A stretch of 11,280 bases of DNA from Actinomycetota bacterium (GCA_013821525.1 JACDGR010000076.1:1-11280), one strand, 5' to 3'; shown: positions 1 to 6,430, counted from the stretch's first letter. Program-made: numbers and translations. The notes: a model not told the origin generated them from the sequence alone.

Positions 1-666
1 GCCCTCCCAGAGCCCGAGCGGGATCTTGACCCCGTCGGTCGTGATCCCGAGCGCGACGACGTGGGTGCGATCGGCGATCTCCATCCCGTCGAGCATCATC
101 ACCGCGAGACGCACGTCGTCGAGCCGGTGCGACATCAGCTCCTCGAGCGCGGTCGCGGTGCGCTCGACGAACATCTCCGACACCGACGTCTTGCTCGTCG
201 CGCTACTCGAGGTCTCGACGCCGACACCGACGGGCTCGCCCACCTGGGCGAACTTGCGGGTCGAGACGCCGGCGAGCACCCGGTCCATCACCGCACGGGT
301 CAGCGGGTCGCGGTCGGCGAAGTACGCGTACGTCTCGACCGGCAGCTCACGCGCGTCGTCGGCCGAGCGGATCCGCGGACGGCTGACCTGCACACGCCGC
401 CCGCCGAGCGTCATCGACCCGTCCTCGCGGCCGTGCCGCTTCGCCGACCGGGCCGGGTTGTGCCTGCCCCTCGGGCCCACGACCTCGTCGACCTCGAGCT
501 CCATCAACTCATGCACGACGCCCAGCCCGACACCGACGCTGAGCGCAAGCAGACCCTCCCTCGCCGCCCCCACCAGCTCGCCGAGCGCCTCCTGGATCTG
601 CGCCGGCAACGCGCCCTCAGCCGCGCCCAGAGTCGTGACGACCTTCGCGCCGAGTACCTTCTTCAT
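1..666 (-). CDS. IS256-family (mutator-type) transposase, 5' part; continues past the left edge
   Basis: The first 222 residues of a transposase are present; the remainder lies outside the window. The ATG at 666 is preceded by AGGAGG at a 7-base spacing. After a helical N-terminal region (1-60) comes a basic segment with RHNPARSAKRHGRED (about 68-82), then the RPRIRS and ELPVETY stretch, the SATSKTSVSEMF region (about 156-167), and MLDGMEIADRTHVVALG (191-207). The Asp in LDG (residue 193) matches the first acid of the IS256-family DDE triad. The sequence ends at the conserved PLGLWEG motif, so the second Asp and the Glu should lie beyond the edge. Cut-and-paste or copy-out transposition is the known family activity. 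No frameshift is visible in the part seen. Family assignment is confident; integrity of the whole gene is unknown. Confidence 0.93.
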   Translation of the reverse strand, partial: MKKVLGAKVVTTLGAAEGALPAQIQEALGELVGAAREGLLALSVGVGLGVVHELMELEVDEVVGPRGRHNPARSAKRHGREDGSMTLGGRRVQVSRPRIRSADDARELPVETYAYFADRDPLTRAVMDRVLAGVSTRKFAQVGEPVGVGVETSSSATSKTSVSEMFVERTATALEELMSHRLDDVRLAVMMLDGMEIADRTHVVALGITTDGVKIPLGLWEG

Positions 667-746
667 GGCGGTTCCTCCTGTCTCGAATGGACTTCACTCG
701 CCCAAAACGCTGCCGACGGCAACGAACGGGGCGGGAGGACCGCCGC
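1..746 (-). mobile_element. IS256-family insertion sequence, one end; boundary not resolved
   Basis: The transposase at 1-666 implies an insertion sequence whose right end must lie between 667 and 746, just before the stop codon of the next gene. Only one end is in the window, so the terminal inverted repeat and target-site duplication cannot be identified by comparing ends. The right limit given here is an upper bound, not an observed junction. Confidence 0.5.
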
Positions 747-1631
747 TCAAACTTCTACGAGAATCCGGACAACCTCCACGAGGCGAAGCCAACTCTCAGC
801 TTCGCGGTACAGGCTGGGATTGCTCGCTGGCGTGTAGTAGGTGAGCGCCATGACCGCCTGTGACACGACCCAACCTCGCGCTCGATCCCACGTTGCGTCG
901 TCTGTCGGCAGAGCCTCTCGAAACGCGTCACGCAGATCGGGAGAATGCAGCTTCCACGCGACCATAACGTCACATGCTGGATCCCCGACACCCATGCAGC
1001 GCCAGTCGATCACGCCGCTGATTCGTCCCTCTCGGATCAGCCAGTTGCGCGCATCGAGATCACCGTGATGCCAGACGGGTGGGCCGTCCCACGGGGGCGC
1101 GGCGAGGGCGCGATCCCATTTCGCCAGCACCGCGGGCCGGCCGAAGCGCAAAAACCTGTCGCGCACGCCCCGGTCGCGCTCGGCCAGCGGAACGCCCCGT
1201 CCCACGGGAGCGCCTTCCGCACCGACCGATCGAAGAACCGAGACGACTGCCGCTAGGTCACGCGCGGCTTGGCTGGAGTCGATCTGCTCGACCGGAACCA
1301 TCTCGCCTTGCACCCACGTGTGGATCTCCCAGAACCAGGGGTACTCGGTCGTCGGGTGCCCCTGGGCCACCGGAACGGGAACCTCGACTGGCAGTTTCGC
1401 TGCAAGCGAGGCTAGCCAGTCCCAGTGAGGGCCGCCCGCCTCGGTCGGGCCGTTGCGGCGCGCGAGCCGTACCGATAGCTCATCGCCGAGTTGGAAGACC
1501 GCGTGGTCAGTGCCGCTTGGCTCGACGCGGCGGAGCGGCAGCTCATGCCAGTCAGGAAACTGCTCCGAAACGAGGCGTTCCACAAGACCAGCGTCGATCG
1601 ACAACTCGTCCGAGTGCATTGGCCCGCTCAC
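747..1631 (-). CDS. Aminoglycoside phosphotransferase (APH/choline kinase fold) family protein
   Basis: This 294-residue protein has the APH-fold kinase signatures. The catalytic loop is WHHGDLDARNWL (HGD at 189-191, Asp191 the likely base, Asn196 for metal), followed by the metal-binding GVIDWRCMGVGDPACD (Asp209 and Asp217). An N-terminal lobe with beta-strand character (about 30-60) fits the nucleotide-binding lobe. Length is normal for the family, so the gene looks intact despite an insertion sequence just downstream. The chosen start is GTG at 1631, with a GGAG ten bases upstream; ATG at 1619 (residue 5) is an alternative. APH-fold proteins phosphorylate hydroxyl groups on antibiotics, sugars or other small molecules. 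The substrate here cannot be told, and a resistance role should not be assumed. Confidence 0.88.
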   Translation of the reverse strand: MSGPMHSDELSIDAGLVERLVSEQFPDWHELPLRRVEPSGTDHAVFQLGDELSVRLARRNGPTEAGGPHWDWLASLAAKLPVEVPVPVAQGHPTTEYPWFWEIHTWVQGEMVPVEQIDSSQAARDLAAVVSVLRSVGAEGAPVGRGVPLAERDRGVRDRFLRFGRPAVLAKWDRALAAPPWDGPPVWHHGDLDARNWLIREGRISGVIDWRCMGVGDPACDVMVAWKLHSPDLRDAFREALPTDDATWDRARGWVVSQAVMALTYYTPASNPSLYREAESWLRLVEVVRILVEV

Positions 1632-1794
1632 GTCCTCGGTGCTCCGTGTAACCCGGCTGGTTCCATCCAGGCGAGGATACGAACTCGGAGGACGACGACC
1701 CTGCCCTGCGCGAGTGTCCCGGATGAAGCCAGAGCGGCGGTCAATTGGTCTACAGCGAATCGTGCGACGACGAGGCGTGCGGCGCCCGCGTCGC

Positions 1795-2154
1795 CTAGAT
1801 CTCGAGCTCTGTCGCCGTCAGCGGCGACTCGGTGTCGCCGGTATTCCGCGTGCCGCGTGGCTCGATCAGCAGGACGAGCGTCTCCTCATCCGCCCATGGG
1901 CAGTGCTCGACACCCTTCGGCACCACGAACAACTCGCCCGCGTTGAGAACGACGTCGCGGTCGCGGAGTTGGATCGTCAGGCATCCCTTCACGACGAGGA
2001 AGAAGTCGTCGGTGTCGTCATGCTTGTGCCAGACGAACTCGCCTTTGACCTTGACGATCTGCAGCTTGTAGTCGTTGACGAAGCCGATGATCCGGGGGGC
2101 GTACGGCCCGACCAGAAGCTCGAACTTCTCGGCAAGGTTCACCTTCGCGTCCAC
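1795..2154 (-). CDS. Small single-domain cupin protein
   Basis: A 119-residue cupin beta-barrel. Cupin motif 1 is FVWHKHDDTDDFFLVVKG (His43 and His45) and motif 2 is ELFVVPKGVEHCPW (His84). In many relatives the motif reads HKHDDTDELF, so the metal-binding Glu position is Asp50 here. The GTG at 2154 is chosen because family similarity starts at about this point and a TAGGTT hexamer lies seven bases upstream, compatible with leaderless transcription. The open frame runs on to 2400, but that extension has no cupin-like content and overlaps the next gene. Such cupins may bind Fe, Mn or Ni and act as dioxygenases, isomerases or sensors. The function here is unknown. Confidence 0.82.
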   Translation of the reverse strand: MDAKVNLAEKFELLVGPYAPRIIGFVNDYKLQIVKVKGEFVWHKHDDTDDFFLVVKGCLTIQLRDRDVVLNAGELFVVPKGVEHCPWADEETLVLLIEPRGTRNTGDTESPLTATELEI

Positions 2155-2161
2155 GACTTTC

Positions 2162-2167
2162 AACCTA
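2162..2167 (-). promoter_or_regulatory. Candidate -10 hexamer (TAGGTT) for a leaderless cupin transcript
   Basis: TAGGTT fits the actinobacterial TAnnnT -10 pattern. It sits seven bases before GTG 2154, so transcription would start at or next to the start codon. No clear -35 box was found. This is a pattern match only, strengthened by three similar cases in the window. Confidence 0.35.
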
Positions 2168-2305
2168 TCGGAGCGATGCGTCAGAACGCCCAGCTCGGCA
2201 AAGGCGAGCAGCGGCGTGCTGGGCCGAGTACCGCCGACTGTGCCAGCCGGGCCGGCGCCGGACTCTCCGCTCGCGATGTCCCCCAGAGCAAACGGAGTGA
2301 GTCTC

Positions 2306-2977
2306 CTATCCAGTAGCCGGCTCGGATGCCTTGCTCTGAACCAGCTCCTTGAAAGCGGCCTCGTCACGGATCGGGTTGAAGTCGCTGTCTTCGGCAGCAA
2401 GCGAGCGGAACGATTCCTTGCGGTCGATCGCGAGCCGGAGATGGCTGATCGCGTCGTCTGTCCGACCGGCGAGGCTTTCGCAGCATGCGAGGTTGTAGAG
2501 CGGCCCGGCGTACTCGGGATGAGCTTCGATCAACTCGCGTCCCTGATCGGCGGCCTCGGCGTATCGGCCTGACTCGTAGAGATGGTGGAGCGGCATCCAG
2601 ATTTCGCCGCCCTGTGCCTCGTACGCCTTTCCCGGAGTCCCGCCGAGCGCGACGAGCGTCGTTCCCGCCTCCTCAGCGAACGCTGTCCGCTTCACGGCTG
2701 GGCGGACGAAGACGAGGGTGCCCGCGGGCGCGTCCACGCGCTCGCCGTCGAGTTCGAACGTCGCGCGCCCGCGCTGGACGAGGTACAGCTCCTCCTGCAG
2801 GTCATGCTCCTGTGACTCGTCGTGCTCGTTGATCAGCCGATCGCCCACCTGATGAGCTGTAAACGCGTTGACGCCGAACGACGTGATGCCGAAGTGGAAC
2901 CGGACGGGGCGCGCAAGCACGCGGCCGTCATCGATCTCGTCGATCTCATCAATCTGCGCCACCGCGTAACCGCTCAT
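2306..2977 (-). CDS. Cupin domain protein with C-terminal TPR-like helical repeats
   Basis: A 223-residue two-part protein. The ATG at 2977 has a strong ribosome site (AAGGAGG, seven bases upstream). Residues about 27-112 form a cupin-like barrel with an unusual metal motif, NEHDESQEHDLQEELYLV (His52, His58, Glu62/63), then APAGTLVFVRPAVKRTA instead of the usual PxGxxH, so the second-motif His is not obvious. Residues about 126-190 look like tetratricopeptide helices: LYESGRYAEAADQGRELIEAHPEY and LYNLACCESLAGRTDDAISHLRLAI. The tail (about 195-212) resembles the short SDFNPIRDEAAFKELV segment often found after TPRs. The N-terminus has a small acidic repeat (IDE-IDE-IDD). The TPR part suggests protein-protein contact. 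Similar cupin-TPR proteins are common and mostly uncharacterised in Actinobacteria. It lies 115 bases after the TetR gene and may share its transcript. Confidence 0.85.
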   Translation of the reverse strand: MSGYAVAQIDEIDEIDDGRVLARPVRFHFGITSFGVNAFTAHQVGDRLINEHDESQEHDLQEELYLVQRGRATFELDGERVDAPAGTLVFVRPAVKRTAFAEEAGTTLVALGGTPGKAYEAQGGEIWMPLHHLYESGRYAEAADQGRELIEAHPEYAGPLYNLACCESLAGRTDDAISHLRLAIDRKESFRSLAAEDSDFNPIRDEAAFKELVQSKASEPATG

Positions 2978-3092
2978 TCGGCCGTCCTCCTTCAGGTTGT
3001 GGGAGTAAGCAAGCAACACCCTAACGAGCGCCCCGCGAGGATCGACCGCCTCGACGGGCGTCGCGACCATTCGCAAAGACCTGCGGGTTCGC

Positions 3093-3716
3093 TTAGGGCT
3101 CGAGCAATGCGTTCTCGAGCGTCGCCTGAACCCATGCGGCCCAGTCGTCGTCGTGCCAGTCGCCCTCGAGAACGAGTGCTCGGTATGCGTCGGAATGGCC
3201 GATCGCGAAGATCGAGGCGGCGGCCTGGTCGACGGTGATGGTGTTGCGTAGAGCGCCTCGCTGCGCAATGAGCGTCGCCGCTTGGCGGTAGTTGCGCAAC
3301 CGCTGTGCGGCACGGCTTCGCTCGAGGGCGGCGATCTCGGGATCAGCGGCTGCGGCTTCGCGGATGATGCGAAAGACAGGCGCCGTGCGCGGGAGCGCGC
3401 CGCGCCAGAACGCCACGAGCTGCGCAATGATCTTTCTCGGATCGGGTTCTGCCTGGGCTTGCTCGCGCATGAACTGGGGCACAGGCAACGGCGAGCGCTC
3501 TCCCGCTGCGGCAAAATCGAGAACGCGCGAGAGCACGTCGCGTTTTGAGCCGACCGCGTTGTAGATCGTCTGGATCGCCACACCTGCTTCGGCGGCGATC
3601 TGGCTGACCGAGGTGGCGTTGTAGCCATGCGCGAGGAACAACCGCGAGGCTGCCTCGACGATCGACCGCTGGGTCGCCTCTGCCGCGATTTGCCTTCGAT
3701 TGTTGGCGCTCGGCAT
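3093..3716 (-). CDS. TetR/AcrR-family transcriptional regulator
   Basis: A 207-residue regulator. The N-terminal helix-turn-helix spans about residues 12-62, with ATSVSQIAAEAGVAIQTIYNAVGSKRDVL (34-62) as the recognition segment and the family's typical turn. The rest is a helical ligand-binding domain with no recognisable ligand signature. The ATG at 3716 is chosen: TATACT lies six bases upstream and no ribosome site is visible, which fits a leaderless transcript. TTG at 3719 is an in-frame alternative. The gene is divergent from the SnoaL-like cyclase, with a large AT-rich palindrome between them. By family habit it should repress itself and the divergent pair when no ligand is bound. The inducer is unknown. 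Confidence 0.92.
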   Translation of the reverse strand: MPSANNRRQIAAEATQRSIVEAASRLFLAHGYNATSVSQIAAEAGVAIQTIYNAVGSKRDVLSRVLDFAAAGERSPLPVPQFMREQAQAEPDPRKIIAQLVAFWRGALPRTAPVFRIIREAAAADPEIAALERSRAAQRLRNYRQAATLIAQRGALRNTITVDQAAASIFAIGHSDAYRALVLEGDWHDDDWAAWVQATLENALLEP

Positions 3717-3720
3717 CAAA

Positions 3721-3757
3721 TTAGTATACGGTTCTATTCACTAGAACATCATTCTAA
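3721..3757. promoter_or_regulatory. Nested inverted repeat, probable TetR operator
   Basis: The 37-bp element has exactly symmetric parts: TTAG (3721-3724), GTTCTA (3731-3736), a 5-base centre TTCAC, TAGAAC (3742-3747) and CTAA (3754-3757), with six bases between outer and inner arms on each side. It is far more AT-rich than its surroundings. It covers the minus-strand TATACT of the TetR gene and ends beside the ribosome site of the plus-strand cyclase, so bound repressor could block both directions. The symmetry is seen directly; binding by the adjacent TetR is inferred. Confidence 0.72.
3723..3728 (-). promoter_or_regulatory. Candidate -10 hexamer (TATACT) of the TetR gene
   Basis: TATACT is near-consensus for a sigma70-type -10 element and lies six bases before ATG 3716, which predicts a leaderless mRNA. 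It sits inside the palindrome, giving a simple route to autorepression. No convincing -35 box is seen on this strand. Confidence 0.5.
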
Positions 3758-3769
3758 GGAGGGTGTCGC

Positions 3770-4243
3770 ATGGAGAGTGAGGGACTCAAAGCATCGACGC
3801 TCGAAGGCTTCGAGGCAATGTTCAACCGCGGAGATCTCGAGTTCGTCGACAGGGCGTTGGCTCGAGGGGCGGTCGACCACGAAGAACCCGCTGGGACTGA
3901 CCTCGCAGCTCATCTCAAAACGGTCATCTCGACGCTGCGAACGGCCTTCCCCGACCTGCGCTTCGAAGTGCACGAACTGGTCGCCGAAGGAGACGTGGTG
4001 GCTTGCCGCTCGACGATGCGGGGCACCCATCGCGGCCCGTTGCACATGGGGCCGATGGCGGGATTGGCCGTGAACGGCGCAAGCGTCGAGGTTCCCCATA
4101 TGCACTTCTTTCGCTACGACGCGGAAGGCAAGCTGACCGACCTTTGGCACGTTTGGAACACGCTGATGCTCGCCCGCCAACTCGGCGCGCCTGCACCCGA
4201 CCTTAGTGTCCGCCCGACCGAAACGGAAAGGGATCAATCATGA
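3770..4243 (+). CDS. SnoaL-like ester/polyketide cyclase family protein (NTF2 fold)
   Basis: A 157-residue protein with the SnoaL-type alpha+beta barrel pattern: an N-terminal helix with FNRGDLEFVDRAL (18-30), then TLRTAFPDLRFEVHELVAEGDVVACRSTMRGTHRG (55-89), and a late strand with GKLTDLWHVWNTLMLARQLG (120-139). FPDL, VAEGD and GTHRG are typical of the group. The ATG has a very good ribosome site (AAGGAGGG, six bases upstream). Characterised SnoaL proteins close polyketide rings, but most genomic members are uncharacterised and may hydrolyse or isomerise other small molecules. It is divergent from the TetR gene and overlaps the next gene by ATGA. No polyketide synthase is in the window, so a cyclase role is not supported by context. 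Confidence 0.87.
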   Translation: MESEGLKASTLEGFEAMFNRGDLEFVDRALARGAVDHEEPAGTDLAAHLKTVISTLRTAFPDLRFEVHELVAEGDVVACRSTMRGTHRGPLHMGPMAGLAVNGASVEVPHMHFFRYDAEGKLTDLWHVWNTLMLARQLGAPAPDLSVRPTETERDQS

Positions 4244-4683
4244 GAGGAATGCAGAGAGTTCGCGTCAAACTCGCTCGCACAACCCTCGCGCTCGCGCCCG
4301 CCGCTGCGCTGCTGGTCGGCGCTTCGGTCGGACAGGCACGCCCAACGCAAGGTCACGGCTCCCTGGTGCAAAACGCGCGCCTGTCTCAGTGCTCGATCGT
4401 GGTCAGCGGCGCGCCATGGCACGCACGCGCTGCCGGCGGCAGGATCAGCGGTACCACCTACAGACTCGTCGCTCGCGGCATGTCCTGCTCCTCGGTGCGA
4501 GACCGGGTGATCGCCTTCACCCACCAACCGGGCACCGCACGAATCAAAGGGCCTGCCGGTTTCACGTGTCGCTCGCTCTCAACGTCGGCTTCCGGCGACA
4601 ATCTCCTCTACTCCGGCGTCTGCATGCATCCACCACACAACCAGCCGTTCTTTGAGTGGGGTCCGAAAATACCCGGTCACTGA
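4240..4683 (+). CDS. Secreted protein of unknown function with four cysteines
   Basis: A 147-residue protein that I do not assign to a named family. Residues 1-33 form a signal peptide: basic start (MRGMQRVRVKLAR), hydrophobic core (about 14-29) and a likely cleavage after GQA (33). The mature part has four cysteines (51, 83, 110, 128), which could give two disulfides. Pattern features are CSIVVSGAPW, GTTYRLVARGMSC, a GPAGFTC segment and an aromatic/proline-rich end (FFEWGPKIPGH). The start overlaps the cyclase stop by four bases (ATGA), with AAAGGGA upstream, so the two are very likely co-translated and controlled by the same TetR operator. It acts outside the membrane; nothing shows a catalytic motif. 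Confidence 0.8.
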   Translation: MRGMQRVRVKLARTTLALAPAAALLVGASVGQARPTQGHGSLVQNARLSQCSIVVSGAPWHARAAGGRISGTTYRLVARGMSCSSVRDRVIAFTHQPGTARIKGPAGFTCRSLSTSASGDNLLYSGVCMHPPHNQPFFEWGPKIPGH

Positions 4684-4760
4684 GCCCAGCTAGATTGGCC
4701 CGACGCATCCCCCGGTGCGTAAGCAGATCCGTCCACCCGCCCTAGAGGCCCGAGAAACCG

Positions 4761-4794
4761 GTCAACGCTGGCCTGGGCCGCGTTCCGCGTTGAC
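4761..4794. repeat. Inverted repeat (8-bp arms), possible 3' hairpin
   Basis: GTCAACGC (4761-4768) and GCGTTGAC (4787-4794) are exact reverse complements separated by 18 bases. The loop also contains two GGCC blocks. It lies 78 bases after the secreted-protein stop and just beyond the end of the possible minus-strand ORF at 4805. There is no T tract, so a factor-independent terminator is not proven. It could be a transcript-end structure serving both strands or a binding site. Confidence 0.45.
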
Positions 4795-4804
4795 GCCTGA
4801 GGGG

Positions 4805-4996
4805 CTACCTGCGCGCCCTTGAGCGAGACACGAGAGCGGCGAGCGCGAACAGCGCGAAGAGAGCGAGCGAGGGTAGGCCTATCCGCAACGGCAGAACCGC
4901 CACCAAGCCTCCGACGAGGCGAATCGAGGCTCCTGTCAGCAGCCGGTCGCGTACGTGCTGAGAGTAGAACCGTCGCGCGCGCCAGACTTCGGGCAT
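4805..4996 (-). CDS. Possible small membrane protein (63 residues)
   Basis: This ORF fills the otherwise geneless stretch 4684-5053. It begins with a charged segment (MPEVWRARRFYSQHVRDRLL). Two hydrophobic stretches follow, IRLVGGLVAVLPLRIG (about 25-40) and LPSLALFALFALAALV (about 42-57), and a basic end (SRSRARR). Third codon positions are mostly G or C, as in the true genes around it. Against it: no ribosome site precedes ATG 4996. ATG 5044 in the same frame would give 79 residues but leaves almost no room for a promoter beside the plus-strand cupin. If real, it is a short inner-membrane hairpin with cytoplasmic basic ends. No family is recognised. Confidence 0.38.
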   Translation of the reverse strand: MPEVWRARRFYSQHVRDRLLTGASIRLVGGLVAVLPLRIGLPSLALFALFALAALVSRSRARR

Positions 4997-5053
4997 GGCG
5001 CCAGAGGACGCGAGAGCATCGCTTGGCCTGCATCGTCCTTCCATTTGTATGGT

Positions 5054-5545
5054 GTGGCCATCGACGAGCCGTTCGTGATCAATCTCGCCGACGCGCCCGC
5101 GATCGGAGCTCCGCGAGGAGCCACTTTCATCCGGCTCGAGCCGGATGGCGTGACGTGGCCTGACACAGGCGTCAACGTCCAAGTCATGGAGCCGGGCGAG
5201 CCGAACGGCCGCTACCACTCGGAACCGGTGCAAGAGGACTTTCTCGTCCTGTACGGAGAGTGCATTGCGATTGTGAACGACGAAGAGCGCGCGCTGCACC
5301 AGTGGGACTTTCTCCACTGCCCAGCCGGCAGTGAGCACATCTTCGTGGGAGCTGGGGATGGGCCTTGCGCCGTGCTGATGATCGGCTCACGGCGCCAGGA
5401 CGCATGCCATTACGCGGTCAACGAAAAGGCGGCAAAGTATGACGCCTCGGTGTCGAACGAAACCGATAGCTCGGCGGAGGCGTACGCTGACTGGCGCGCA
5501 GAAGGCGCGGATGCACAGGTCACGAACCCCTGGTCGTTTAGGTAA
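5054..5545 (+). CDS. Cupin domain protein
   Basis: A 163-residue cupin of a different subfamily from its neighbours. Motif 1 is NGRYHSEPVQEDFLVLYGEC (His55, Glu57, Glu61), with HxE in place of the usual HxH. Motif 2 is DFLHCPAGSEHIFVGAGDGPC (His95). A C-terminal tail (about 118-163) contains YAVNEKAAKYDASV and EAYADW. The GTG at 5054 is chosen because similarity to family members seems to begin at VAIDEPFVINLADAP. GTG 4955 and TTG 5045 are possible upstream starts, and none has a good ribosome site, so the start is uncertain. The reaction is unknown. No gene overlaps or directly follows it, so it looks monocistronic. Confidence 0.8.
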   Translation: MAIDEPFVINLADAPAIGAPRGATFIRLEPDGVTWPDTGVNVQVMEPGEPNGRYHSEPVQEDFLVLYGECIAIVNDEERALHQWDFLHCPAGSEHIFVGAGDGPCAVLMIGSRRQDACHYAVNEKAAKYDASVSNETDSSAEAYADWRAEGADAQVTNPWSFR

Positions 5546-5633
5546 CTCGCTCAGACCTCGCCGTCCGCGATCGTCAAGGCTGTAGCCGCGGAAGTATCGT
5601 TGCCAGGGCCAGTGTCCGCAATGAAGCCTGAGG

Positions 5634-5658
5634 GGTGTGACCCAACCGGTCACGCACC
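5634..5658. repeat. Imperfect hairpin between the cupin and the secreted protein
   Basis: GGTGTGACC (5634-5642) pairs with GGTCACGCACC (5648-5658) around a 5-base loop, with a 2-base bulge on the right arm; the inner GTGACC/GGTCAC is perfect. It lies 88 bases after the cupin stop and 90 bases before the next ATG. No T run follows it. A transcription end for the cupin or an operator for the next gene are both possible. The rest of 5546-5748 shows nothing I can name. Confidence 0.35.
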
Positions 5659-5748
5659 TCAACCCGCCGACCTTCGGCCGCTTCGAACGCGCCTCCGTCC
5701 GGGTTCTCGACGAGGATGAGTCGCTCAAGTTCCGATCGGGAGGAACAC

Positions 5749-6318
5749 ATGGTTTCGTCCTTCGTCTTTTTGCTGTGCTCGGCAGTACTCGTCGTCGTGG
5801 TGGTCGCTGGCGCCGCGGTGACTCCGGCGCCTGCCGCGCAGACCGCGTCGTGCGTGCTCGATGTGTCAACCACGCAGATCTGTCCCGTCAGCTTCCGTGC
5901 CGTCGCGGGGAAGCGAGGTTCGTACACTGTCGCCAAATACGAGGATCACTCGCGCTGCAACTTCCCGCCCCCCGCGAGCTACCCCGGCAACAACGGCAAC
6001 TACCGGGTCGCGTGGATCTCCATCGCGTGGGGTGACGGCACACGATCGACTTCGGGCGTCGCCCGCCTAGGCGGAGCGTGCCCCGGCACCAGCGCGCTCG
6101 ATTCGCCCGGCGCCACCGCCGCGATAACGGGCACTCACCGCTACACCCGCGGCGGCAGATACATCGTGCAGGTTTACATCAAGTACGTCCGCGGCTCTGG
6201 AAACACCTTCGGGAATTGCTCCAGAATTACTCCCAAATCGCTCGTCTACGAGATCAACAACAACTGCATCGCCCTGAAGGCGCCGTCGCGCTCAACGGCG
6301 ATCGTGAAGCGGAGTTGA
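5749..6318 (+). CDS. Secreted six-cysteine protein with PKD-like signature
   Basis: A 189-residue protein starting at ATG 5749, chosen over an in-frame ATG at 5716 because GGGAGGA lies just upstream and a signal peptide follows directly. Residues 1-30 are a hydrophobic export signal (VFLLCSAVLVVVVVAGAAV), with likely cleavage after APAA. The mature part has six cysteines (35, 45, 70, 111, 157, 173), enough for three disulfides. WISIAWGDGT (89-98) followed by THRYTRGGRYIVQVYIKYV (129-147) matches the WGDGT...HxYxxxGxYxVxV pattern of PKD/Ig-like extracellular domains. Residues 71-85 are Pro/Asn/Gly rich. No enzyme motif is seen, so a binding or adhesive role outside the cell is the best inference. 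Confidence 0.78.
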   Translation: MVSSFVFLLCSAVLVVVVVAGAAVTPAPAAQTASCVLDVSTTQICPVSFRAVAGKRGSYTVAKYEDHSRCNFPPPASYPGNNGNYRVAWISIAWGDGTRSTSGVARLGGACPGTSALDSPGATAAITGTHRYTRGGRYIVQVYIKYVRGSGNTFGNCSRITPKSLVYEINNNCIALKAPSRSTAIVKRS

Positions 6319-6386
6319 CTGCGTCCTCGCTCACGACGCAATCGGCGACCGCTGACGTTGGTGGGGCGGCTCACCGGCCGCTCTAG

Positions 6387-6408
6387 CCTGCGGGAGTGTT
6401 TCCGCAGG
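6387..6408. terminator. Strong hairpin between convergent genes, probable bidirectional terminator
   Basis: CCTGCGG (6387-6393) and CCGCAGG (6402-6408) pair perfectly; a G-T and an A-T pair extend the stem to nine around the loop GTGT. A second pair of arms encloses it, GGGCGGC (6364-6370) and GCCGCCC (6410-6416). It sits between the plus-strand secreted protein (ends 6318) and the minus-strand tautomerase (ends 6431), where both transcripts should stop. There is no T tract, common for high-GC actinobacterial terminators. Confidence 0.6.
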
Positions 6409-6430
6409 TGCCGCCCGAACGCAGCGAGGG

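Noticed and set aside
26..844. Plus-strand open frames opposite the transposase
   Set aside because: The minus frame has IS256-family motifs over its full length; the plus frames are Ser/Thr/Arg-rich shadows.
1453..2316. Plus-strand open frame spanning the kinase start, gap and cupin
   Set aside because: Crosses two minus-strand genes with clear motifs; no domain seen.
2155..2400. Upstream extension of the small cupin frame
   Set aside because: No cupin-like content and overlap with the cupin-TPR 3' end; GTG 2154 fits family length and has a -10-like hexamer.
2978..3628. Upstream extension of the cupin-TPR frame into the TetR gene
   Set aside because: The extension is an out-of-frame reading of the TetR gene; a strong ribosome site marks ATG 2977.
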